From: a bacterium | GTDB taxonomy: Bacteria; Patescibacteriota; Patescibacteriia; Patescibacteriales; JALTFF01 | NCBI GenBank assembly: GCA_027007465.1 | Contig: JALTFF010000016.1 | Span: forward strand, 1 to 12,503 | DNA length: 12,503 nucleotides | Reading direction: 5' to 3' | Shown here: in pieces, positions 1 to 5,904 of the stretch | Layout of the letters: each line of letters begins with the position of its first letter | Numbering within the stretch: position 1 is the stretch's first letter | Made by a program: the position numbers and the translations under genes | Notes under the pieces: generated by a model | Told to the model about the DNA's origin: nothing | Seen by the model: only the letters and a program-made list of their open reading frames with translations | Database searches by the model: none

Positions 1-284
1 GTATCATAAAGCCGTTTGTTACCATACATAACGGCATCTTTTAAGGTAAAATCCTCAAAGGCATACTGATTTTGACTAAGAGTTCCTACTCTAAGTCCAT
101 TTTGAACAGATATATTGCCATTAGTTGGTTGTATCTGCTTTGATAAAATCTTCATAAGCGTTGTCTTGCCAGCACCATTTGCACCAATCAAACCATATCT
201 TTTTGCAACATCAAATTTTAAATTTATATTTTCAAAGAGCACTCTCTCACCATATCTCATCGTCAAATTATTTACTTCTACCAT
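1..284 (-). CDS. ABC-F family ATP-binding protein, YbiT-like (N-terminal part, cut by window edge)
   Basis: Only the first 94 codons are present; the gene runs off the left edge. The ATG is at 284-282, preceded by an AGGA at 299-296, about 11 bases upstream. Residues 30-42 contain the P-loop GANGAGKTT (34-42), followed by the QNQYAFEDFT stretch (71-80) in Q-loop position. The wording around both (RYGLIGANG, then AFEDFT and GNKRLYD) resembles the YbiT branch of ABC-F proteins from memory. ABC-F proteins carry two ATPase domains and no membrane segment; they act on the ribosome, where several act as translation factors or relieve antibiotic-stalled ribosomes. Which of these this one does cannot be told, because the linker between the domains lies outside the window. 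Leu codons are mixed (four CTT, one CTC, two TTG, three TTA), unlike the strongly TTA-biased neighbours. It is separated from the murA-metK operon by 291 bases and has its own promoter. Confidence 0.88.
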   Translation of the reverse strand, partial: MVEVNNLTMRYGERVLFENINLKFDVAKRYGLIGANGAGKTTLMKILSKQIQPTNGNISVQNGLRVGTLSQNQYAFEDFTLKDAVMYGNKRLYD

Positions 285-313
285 TTTTACACTAATCCTA
301 TAATTTTTGTGCG

Positions 314-319
314 ATTATA
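314..319 (-). promoter_or_regulatory. Extended -10 promoter of the ABC-F gene
   Basis: The minus strand reads TGGTATAAT over 322-314, a consensus -10 hexamer (319-314) with an upstream TGn extension. The best -35 is poor (TGTAAA at 343-338, 18-base spacer), which is normal for extended -10 promoters. A start near 307 would give a leader of about 23 bases before the ATG at 284. Confidence 0.55.
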
Positions 320-382
320 CCATAATGAAATAATTTCTTTACATAATTTATAAAAAATTTTATTTTTGGAAAGACAAAAATT

Positions 383-401
383 AGATATATTATATATATC
401 T
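383..401. repeat. AT-only inverted repeat next to a 16-base A tract
   Basis: AGATATAT (383-390) and ATATATCT (394-401) form a perfect 8-bp stem with a 3-base loop, made almost entirely of A:T pairs. The A16 tract at 405-420 lies just beyond. On the minus strand the stem is followed by AATTTTTG, so it could serve as a weak terminator for the operon ending at 576, but the stem is poor for that. Homopolymer length may be affected by sequencing error. Confidence 0.4.
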
Positions 402-575
402 CCTAAAAAAAAAAAAAAAATAATAATTGGCAAAATTATAAATAATTTGTTTATTTTTATCATAATTAGTAATATGTATGATTAAGCGCAATAAACACTC
501 TTTTTTTAATAGGCGCGCTAAAAATATTTTGACATCAGGATTCTGAAGAACTTGTTTAATTTTTAATTAAATTTT

Positions 576-1355
576 TTAATTTCTTTTTTTATGGCTTAAG
601 GCAATGCTTTTAAAATCCTTTTTTAATTCATTGTTAAATTTGTTTAATATTTTCAATAGATCATTGGCTTCTTTTTGCATTTCTGTCCTTTTACTTGATA
701 AAGATTTAAGAGATTTAACTGATTTTTTATAACATTTATAAATTAAATCATAATATTTTGGCAAATCTTCCTTAATCATATTTTTATATTTTCTATCTTT
801 TTCATCTTTCCAATTTTGATATTCATAATAAATATGCCATACTTTTGATGGCAACATATTATGATACCAAGAAATTACTTCAATTTCATCTTTAATATCA
901 TCAATACCAATTTCAATATTATATTCTTGTAAAAAATTATAATATTTTTTATAGAAATTTTCTAAAAATTTATGCGTTTTATTAAAATACTCTTGAGAAA
1001 TTTTTATAGCTAATTTATTTTCAAAATCAAAACTTCTTGGTTTTTCAAATCTAAGCCCTTGTTTTCTTAATTCTCTAATATCTATTTTATTTTCTTTTAA
1101 TTTTTTATTTAATATTACTTGAGTTTCTCTAAATTCATTTAGTATATCTCTCATTATTATATCTGGATCATCTGGGTCCTCTCCGTACAACTGGTGTTGA
1201 GATCTTCTAGCTTGCTCTTTATAATAAAGATAGCATTCATCTTTATGAGGGCATCTTTCGCACCATCTGTCACAATAATTATAGATTCCTGGAATAAATC
1301 TTTTCTTTTTATGGGTATTATTTTTTGATTTTTTTGTTATATTTTTGTTTTGCAT
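576..1355 (-). CDS. Conserved protein of unknown function with N-terminal C4 cysteine cluster
   Basis: This 259-residue protein is not assigned to a named family. After a Lys-rich N-terminus comes RFIPGIYNYCDRWCERCPHK (19-38), with cysteines at 28, 32, 35 and 41, spaced C-x3-C-x2-C-x5-C. That arrangement suggests a small zinc-binding knuckle or, less likely, an Fe-S site. The IPGIYNYCDRWCERCP wording looks familiar to me from uncharacterised proteins of other bacteria, and so does the later EVISWYHNML segment (159-168). The rest is Lys/Glu/Tyr-rich and probably helical, with no signal peptide or membrane segment, so it should be cytoplasmic. It is the last gene of the murA-metK operon and starts 9 bases after the metK stop, without a Shine-Dalgarno site. 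G+C is very low (near 17 % in places). The linkage to metK is the only functional hint; no activity can be stated. Confidence 0.8.
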   Translation of the reverse strand: MQNKNITKKSKNNTHKKKRFIPGIYNYCDRWCERCPHKDECYLYYKEQARRSQHQLYGEDPDDPDIIMRDILNEFRETQVILNKKLKENKIDIRELRKQGLRFEKPRSFDFENKLAIKISQEYFNKTHKFLENFYKKYYNFLQEYNIEIGIDDIKDEIEVISWYHNMLPSKVWHIYYEYQNWKDEKDRKYKNMIKEDLPKYYDLIYKCYKKSVKSLKSLSSKRTEMQKEANDLLKILNKFNNELKKDFKSIALSHKKRN

Positions 1356-1364
1356 AAGTATATT

Positions 1365-2513
1365 TTAGATTATATTTTTAATATTATCAACTTTGTCAAT
1401 TTTTTCCCAACTAAAACCACTACTTTCTCTTCCAAAATGGCCATAACAAGCTGTTTTTCTATAGATTGGTTCTAAAAGATTTAATTGCTTTATTATACCA
1501 CCTGGGCTTAAATCAAAAATTTTTAAAATAATTTTCAATATTTTTTCTTCTGAAATTTTATTTGTTTTAAATGTGTCTATTGTCACTTCTGTTGGTTTTG
1601 ATCCTCCAATTACATAGGATAATCTTACTAAACATTTTTCAGCCAAGCCAGCTGCAACAATATTTTTTGCAACATATCGTGCCATATAAGCTCCACTTCT
1701 ATCAACTTTTGTTGGATCTTTCCCACTAAAACTTCCACCTCCAACTGGAGTTATTCCTCCATAAGAATCAACTATAATTTTTCTTCCAGTCATTCCAGTG
1801 TCTGAAACAGGCCCTCCAATAACAAATCTTCCAGTGTTATTTACATAGATTTTTGTTTCTTTATCTAAAAAATTTTTACAAATTGGCTTAATTACTTTTT
1901 CAAAAATATCTTTTTTAATTTGATTTAAAGAAATTCCAGGATTATGCTGCGCGCTTATTACTACTGAATCTAATCTTTTAGCAATTCCATTTTCATATTG
2001 AACAGTCACTTGACTTTTTCCATCTGGTCTTAAATAATTTATAATTTTCTTTTTTCTAACTTCTGCTAATCTTTTAGCTAATTTGTGCGCTAACATTATA
2101 GGTAATGGCATTAATTCAGATGTTTCTTGACAAGCATATCCTATCATTATTCCTTGATCTCCACTTCCTTGGTTTTTACTTCCTGTCTTCCCTACTCCAA
2201 TTGCAATATCTGGCGATTGTTTGTTAATTGCATTAAAAACACCTACACTGCGATAATCAAATCCGTATTCTATTTTATCATATCCGACTTGCTTTATTAC
2301 TTGTCTAGCTAAATTATTAACATCTGACCAAGCTTTAGTTGTAATTTCTCCTCCAATTATTATATAACCATTTCCTACCATTGTTTCACAAGCTACCCTT
2401 GCATATTTATCTTTTTTTAACACATCATCTAAAACAGCGTCAGAAATTTGGTCTGCTAATTTATCTGGATGACCTTCTGTGACAGATTCTGATGTAAAAA
2501 ATGTTTTTTTCAT
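1365..2513 (-). CDS. metK: S-adenosylmethionine synthetase (methionine adenosyltransferase)
   Basis: The enzyme makes S-adenosylmethionine from methionine and ATP, releasing phosphate and pyrophosphate, in the cytoplasm. At 382 residues it has the normal bacterial length. Family motifs are clear: [16 protein letters not shown] (14-29) with the His/Asp/Lys of the active site, [12 protein letters not shown] (116-127), [12 protein letters not shown] (242-253) and the phosphate-binding [16 protein letters not shown] (258-273). Small departures from the E. coli type are DRSGAY where DRSAAY is usual and PVSDTGMTG before RK; both look conservative. It starts 6 bases after the murA stop and ends 9 bases before the start of the C4-cluster gene, so the three are almost certainly one transcript. 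No Shine-Dalgarno site is visible. The start follows from the family N-terminus ([13 protein letters not shown]). Confidence 0.97.
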   Translation of the reverse strand: MKKTFFTSESVTEGHPDKLADQISDAVLDDVLKKDKYARVACETMVGNGYIIIGGEITTKAWSDVNNLARQVIKQVGYDKIEYGFDYRSVGVFNAINKQSPDIAIGVGKTGSKNQGSGDQGIMIGYACQETSELMPLPIMLAHKLAKRLAEVRKKKIINYLRPDGKSQVTVQYENGIAKRLDSVVISAQHNPGISLNQIKKDIFEKVIKPICKNFLDKETKIYVNNTGRFVIGGPVSDTGMTGRKIIVDSYGGITPVGGGSFSGKDPTKVDRSGAYMARYVAKNIVAAGLAEKCLVRLSYVIGGSKPTEVTIDTFKTNKISEEKILKIILKIFDLSPGGIIKQLNLLEPIYRKTACYGHFGRESSGFSWEKIDKVDNIKNII

Positions 2514-2519
2514 AAATTT

Positions 2520-3782
2520 TTATTTAATAATTTTTTTAATATTAGCTCCGATTTTTTTTAATCTTTTGTCAATTTCTTCATAACCCCTTTCTATTTGATA
2601 AATATTTTCAATTTCAGTAGTTCCTTGCGCAATTAAACCAGCGATTAACATTGCGATTCCAGCTCGCAAATCAGGGCTAGTTAATTTTCTGCCAAAAAGT
2701 TTTGTTGGTCCATTAACTAAAACACGATGAGGATCGCACATTGTAATATTAGCTCCCATTTGCATTAACATATCAACATAAACAAGCCTACGATCATAAA
2801 TTGTTTCATGGATTAGAGCCTGTCCTATAGCTTGTGTCATTAAAACAGTATATGGAGATTGTAGATCTGTTGGAAATCCAGGATATTCATGGGTTTTAAT
2901 AGAATATGATTTTATTGGACGATTTTTTTCTATTTTAAGCCAATTATCACCTAATTGATATTTTACTCCAATTTTGTTGAAAATATTTAACAAAACACGA
3001 ATATGATTAGGTTGACAATTTGTTATTCTTAATTGACTATTTGTAGCAACTGCCATAATCGCAAAAGTTCCTGTTTCAATCCTGTCTGGCATTATATTAA
3101 ATTCTCCAGCTGATATTTTTTTAACTCCTTTAATCTTAATAGTTGAAGTTCCTGCTCCACTTATTTTAGCTCCACATTTATTTAGATAATCAGCCAAAGC
3201 TGATATTTCTGGTTCAATAGCGCAGTTTCTAAGAGTAGTTGTTCCTTGCGCTAAAACAGCTGTCATCATTAAACTTTCAGTTCCAGTAACGCTTATCTTA
3301 GTGAAAAAGTAATCACAAGCTTTTAATTTTTTTGCCTTAAGATGGTAAAAATTATCTTTTATTTCTAATTCAGCTCCAAATTTAGTAAATCCATCAAGAA
3401 ATAAATCAATTGGCCTTGCTCCAGCGCCAATCACACATCCGCCTGGATGAGGAAATTTTACTTCACCTGTCATAGCTAATATAGGACCAGCAAATATTAT
3501 TGAAGCTCTAAATTTATTAGCTATATTCTGATTAAGTTCAGTTTTTATTATTTTAGGAGTTTGGATTTGGCAGACTTTGTCTTTAAATTCAATTTTAGCG
3601 CCTAAATCTTTTAACAAAGCTAAAGAATGTTTGATGTCTTTAATTTTAGGCAAATTATAAATTGTAATTTTTTTATTAGACAGCAAGGAGGCAGGTAAAA
3701 TTTTTAAAGCAGCATTTTTAGAACCTTTTACAGAAATCTCGCCAGACAATTCAGCTGGACCTTTTATAATAAATTTACGCAT
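2520..3782 (-). CDS. murA: UDP-N-acetylglucosamine 1-carboxyvinyltransferase
   Basis: MurA transfers enolpyruvate from phosphoenolpyruvate to UDP-GlcNAc, the first committed step of peptidoglycan synthesis, in the cytoplasm. The 420 residues match the usual length. Visible are the substrate-binding GSKNAALKIL (20-29, Lys22 and Asn23), the catalytic loop PGGCVIG with Cys116 (the fosfomycin target in typical MurA), RPID (123-126), FPTD with the catalytic-base aspartate, and DLRAG near the end. Compared with the E. coli arrangement GGCTIGARPVD, this protein has two extra residues (GGCVIGAGARPID) in the loop. Cysteine at the key position predicts fosfomycin sensitivity, unlike the Asp variants. 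It is the first gene of the operon with metK and the C4-cluster protein, and has a consensus promoter about 118 bases upstream. No strong Shine-Dalgarno site precedes the ATG. Confidence 0.97.
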   Translation of the reverse strand: MRKFIIKGPAELSGEISVKGSKNAALKILPASLLSNKKITIYNLPKIKDIKHSLALLKDLGAKIEFKDKVCQIQTPKIIKTELNQNIANKFRASIIFAGPILAMTGEVKFPHPGGCVIGAGARPIDLFLDGFTKFGAELEIKDNFYHLKAKKLKACDYFFTKISVTGTESLMMTAVLAQGTTTLRNCAIEPEISALADYLNKCGAKISGAGTSTIKIKGVKKISAGEFNIMPDRIETGTFAIMAVATNSQLRITNCQPNHIRVLLNIFNKIGVKYQLGDNWLKIEKNRPIKSYSIKTHEYPGFPTDLQSPYTVLMTQAIGQALIHETIYDRRLVYVDMLMQMGANITMCDPHRVLVNGPTKLFGRKLTSPDLRAGIAMLIAGLIAQGTTEIENIYQIERGYEEIDKRLKKIGANIKKIIK

Positions 3783-3906
3783 AATTTTTCAAAATGATTT
3801 AAAACAAAAAAAATATAAAACGCAATTAGCAAAACCAGCTTTTTAAGCTACTATATTCTATTTATATGTAAAATTCAGTGTAAATTAGTTGTATGATGTT
3901 AAGATA

Positions 3907-3935
3907 ATTATACTCTACAGCCTAATATTTGTCAA
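3907..3935 (-). promoter_or_regulatory. Consensus sigma-70 promoter of the murA operon
   Basis: On the minus strand TTGACA (3935-3930) and TATAAT (3912-3907) are separated by exactly 17 bases, a perfect match to the housekeeping promoter. A start near 3900 gives murA a leader of about 118 bases. That leader contains a small AGCTT/AAGCT hairpin (3837-3849) but no recognised riboswitch. The -35 hexamer overlaps the -35 of the divergent ctpA promoter by five bases. Confidence 0.8.
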
Positions 3936-3957
3936 AAAAAATATAATATGGTAATAT
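3929..3957 (+). promoter_or_regulatory. Promoter of the S41 protease gene, placed to give a leaderless mRNA
   Basis: TTGTCA (3929-3934) and TAATAT (3952-3957) are 17 bases apart. The -10 ends only 6 bases before the ATG at 3964, so transcription would begin at or next to the first codon. A second possible -10, TATAAT at 3942-3947, has no matching -35 and would give a leader of about 10 bases. Either way there is no room for a Shine-Dalgarno site. Confidence 0.6.
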
Positions 3958-3963
3958 ATTTTT

Positions 3964-5286
3964 ATGGAAAAAAAACAAGAACAAATTGAAGATATTCAAA
4001 GAGAAAAAAATTATAAATTTGTTAATAAATTTTTTACTTTTACGCTAATAATTGTTTTAATGTCAGCTAGTTTTGTTTTAGGTTTTTTAACATCTAAAGG
4101 TGTAAACATTTCCTTAGAAGACAAATTAAATCAAAATTCTGTTGGAAATACTGGCAAAGAGTTAATTTTTAAGTTTGGCGATAAAAAACCTCAAGATTAT
4201 ATAAAAGATAAAAATATTAACTTTAATATTTTTTGGGATACTTGGGAATTTATAAAAACAAACTATGTTGACAATAAAAGCATAACAGATAAACAACTTT
4301 TTTATGGAGCAATGCAAGGTATGCTGTCTAGCCTTAAAGATCCTTATAGTATATTTATGGAACCTAAAACAGCTAAAGAGTTTCAACAAAGCTTAAATGG
4401 AAGTTTTGAGGGCATTGGAGCTGAGATAGGTATTAAAAAAGATATTTTAACTATTATTTCTCCATTATCTGGTATGCCAGCTGAAAAAGCTGGGCTAAGA
4501 GCTGGAGACAAAATATTAGCTATAAATGGTAAATCAACAGCTGGTATTTACTTATATGAAGCTGTAAGAAAAATTAGAGGCAAAAAAGGCACTAAAGTAA
4601 CTTTGACAATTATGAGAAATGGTATGAAAAAGGCTAAAGATGTTACTATTACAAGAGGCACAATTATAGTTAAAAGCGTTAATTGGAAAATAATAAAAAA
4701 TAATATAGCTTATATAAAAATTAGTGATTTTGTGGGTGATGCTTCAAATAAAAATAGCACTAAAGAATTATTTGATAAGGCAGCTAAAGAAATCATTAAA
4801 AACAAAAAAATTAAAGGTATTATATTAGATTTAAGAAATAATCCAGGAGGTTATTTAGATACTGCTGTATCTGTTGCTAGTCATTGGATTAAAAGCGGTG
4901 TTATTGTCCAAGAAAAGTTTAATAATAACAAAATAAATAATCATTATGCAATAGGCAATGCAGAATTGAACAGATATAAAACAGTAGTTTTAGTTAATCA
5001 AGGAAGCGCTTCTGCATCAGAAATTGTCTCAGGCGCTTTGCAAGATTATGGCTTAGCAGAAATTGTCGGTAATAAAACATTTGGCAAAGGATGTGTGCAA
5101 ACATTACAGAAATTAAGTGATGGGTCTTATTTAAAATTAACAGTAGCAGAATGGTTTACTCCTAGGGGGAGAAATATAAATAAGGAAGGAATTATACCAG
5201 ATATAAAAGTTGATTTAACAGAAAAAGATTATAATAATAATAAAGATCCACAATTAGACAAAGCAATAAATATATTGGAAAAATAA
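3964..5286 (+). CDS. Membrane-anchored S41 family carboxy-terminal processing protease with PDZ domain
   Basis: A 440-residue CtpA/Prc-type serine protease. Residues 1-21 are charged and cytoplasmic, about 22-43 form one membrane segment (TFTLIIVLMSASFVLGF), and the rest should lie outside the membrane. A PDZ domain spans roughly 146-225 (FEGIGAEIG, then AEKAGLRAGDKILAINGK) and would bind substrate C-termini. The protease core follows: LDLRNNPGGY, then GSASASEI with the catalytic Ser350, QDYG with Asp361, and TFGKG with Lys375. The Ser-11-Asp-14-Lys spacing is the same as in E. coli Tsp (430, 441, 455), so the enzyme should be active. Typical roles are trimming envelope proteins or peptidoglycan-processing factors; the substrate here is unknown. 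It is divergent from murA, and the two -35 boxes overlap. L9 follows after 122 bases. Confidence 0.94.
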   Translation: MEKKQEQIEDIQREKNYKFVNKFFTFTLIIVLMSASFVLGFLTSKGVNISLEDKLNQNSVGNTGKELIFKFGDKKPQDYIKDKNINFNIFWDTWEFIKTNYVDNKSITDKQLFYGAMQGMLSSLKDPYSIFMEPKTAKEFQQSLNGSFEGIGAEIGIKKDILTIISPLSGMPAEKAGLRAGDKILAINGKSTAGIYLYEAVRKIRGKKGTKVTLTIMRNGMKKAKDVTITRGTIIVKSVNWKIIKNNIAYIKISDFVGDASNKNSTKELFDKAAKEIIKNKKIKGIILDLRNNPGGYLDTAVSVASHWIKSGVIVQEKFNNNKINNHYAIGNAELNRYKTVVLVNQGSASASEIVSGALQDYGLAEIVGNKTFGKGCVQTLQKLSDGSYLKLTVAEWFTPRGRNINKEGIIPDIKVDLTEKDYNNNKDPQLDKAINILEK

Positions 5287-5294
5287 GTGAGCAT

Positions 5295-5368
5295 CAGAGT
5301 TTATGCATTATTGCTACTTATAAAATTAAATCAATAAATCTTTTATTAGGAAAAGCAGTAATACTCTG
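5295..5368 (+). repeat. Long imperfect inverted repeat between the S41 protease gene and rplI
   Basis: CAGAGT (5295-5300) pairs with ACTCTG (5363-5368), and ATTATTGCT (5307-5315) pairs with AGCAGTAAT (5354-5362) with one G-U pair. The left arm has a 6-base bulge (5301-5306) and the loop is 38 bases. No T run follows, so this is not a normal intrinsic terminator. It could be a structured 3' end of the protease mRNA or an RNA element before L9. Confidence 0.4.
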
Positions 5369-5387
5369 TAAAAAGTGATAGTTTAAT

Positions 5388-5393
5388 TATAAT
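5388..5393 (+). promoter_or_regulatory. Possible -10 box for rplI
   Basis: TATAAT lies 15 bases before the rplI ATG. The -35 region at 17 bases upstream (TCTGTA, 5365-5370) is weak. In DNA this AT-rich a lone TATAAT is modest evidence. It would give a leader of about 9 bases, in keeping with the missing Shine-Dalgarno site. Confidence 0.35.
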
Positions 5394-5408
5394 AATAAAT
5401 CAAACTAT

Positions 5409-5849
5409 ATGAAAATTATTCTTATTAAACAAGTAAAAAAATTAGGAAACAAAGGCGATATAATAGATGTTGCAACTGGTTATGCAATAAATTTTTTAAT
5501 TCCTCAAAAATTAGCTGTCTTATATAATGAAAATATTCAAAAAGAATTTATATCAAAACAAAAGAAACAACAAACAGATAAGGAAAAAAATATTAAAAAT
5601 AGAGAAAAGTTAGCTGAAAGAATAAACAAAAAAACATTTGAATTTAAAGTAAAAGCTGATAAAAAAGGCACTCTTTATGCTGGAATTACAAAAAAAGATA
5701 TTCTAACTTTATTAAAAAAGCAAAATTATACATTTCAAGAAAAAGAAATTATTTTAGAAAAAACGATTAAGAAGACTGGCGGCTATAATATAAAGTTGAA
5801 ATTAGGAAACAAGGTAGCAAAAATAAAAATTAAAATAATGGCTTTATAA
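5409..5849 (+). CDS. rplI: 50S ribosomal protein L9
   Basis: A 146-residue L9 of normal length. The N-terminal RNA-binding domain (about 1-45) shows KQVKKLGNKGDIIDVATGYAINFLIPQKLA in two parts: the GNKGD turn and the GYxxNFLIP signature. A long Lys-rich helix (about 45-75) leads to the C-terminal domain (KADKKGTLYAGITKKDI and after). L9 binds domain V of 23S rRNA near the L1 stalk and reduces frameshifting. The usual GYARNFLIP has Ile in place of Arg here, a small oddity in the RNA-binding loop. It stands apart from rpsF/rpsR, its common partners, between the S41 protease and pyrG. No Shine-Dalgarno site precedes the ATG. Some candidate-phyla lineages are reported to lack L9, so its presence narrows the source group. 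Confidence 0.95.
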   Translation: MKIILIKQVKKLGNKGDIIDVATGYAINFLIPQKLAVLYNENIQKEFISKQKKQQTDKEKNIKNREKLAERINKKTFEFKVKADKKGTLYAGITKKDILTLLKKQNYTFQEKEIILEKTIKKTGGYNIKLKLGNKVAKIKIKIMAL

Positions 5850-5893
5850 ATTTTTTAAAATTATAGAATATTTTTTTAAGTAAAATTATATTT

Positions 5894-5899
5894 TATAGT
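5894..5899 (+). promoter_or_regulatory. Possible -10 box just before pyrG (leaderless start)
   Basis: TATAGT ends 5 bases before the ATG at 5905, so a transcript would start at about the first codon, as for the S41 protease gene. The -35 at the right distance is only a T run (5871-5876). Support is therefore weak, but no Shine-Dalgarno site exists either. Confidence 0.35.
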
Positions 5900-5904
5900 T
5901 TAAA

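Larger units (their letters stand above)
285..575. other. Gene-poor spacer between two minus-strand genes
   Basis: No convincing gene is seen in these 291 bases. They hold the ABC-F promoter, an AT-only palindrome at 383-401, a run of 16 A at 405-420, and a locally GC-richer patch (AGGCGCGCTA at 511-520). A 22-codon frame at 478-546 is too short to call. No clear intrinsic terminator for the murA-metK operon was found, although one would be expected here. Confidence 0.6.

Noticed and set aside
478..546. A 22-codon basic frame (MIKRNKHSFF then NRRAKNILTSGF) on the plus strand.
   Set aside because: Too short, no ribosome binding site, stops close upstream and no family match; chance is more likely.
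529..560. A perfect TTGACA (529-534) on the plus strand suggesting a rightward promoter.
   Set aside because: The nearest -10-like TTTAAT is 20 bases away and no plus-strand gene follows; the hexamer is part of the shared intergenic motif.
2127..2312. Plus-strand frame opposite metK, and similar frames opposite the S41 protease gene, pyrG and pilM.
   Set aside because: They lie antisense to well-supported genes, have no family features and no start signals.
3783..3900. The 118-base murA leader as a possible riboswitch.
   Set aside because: Only a 5-pair AGCTT/AAGCT hairpin with a 3-base loop was found, and no known aptamer core.
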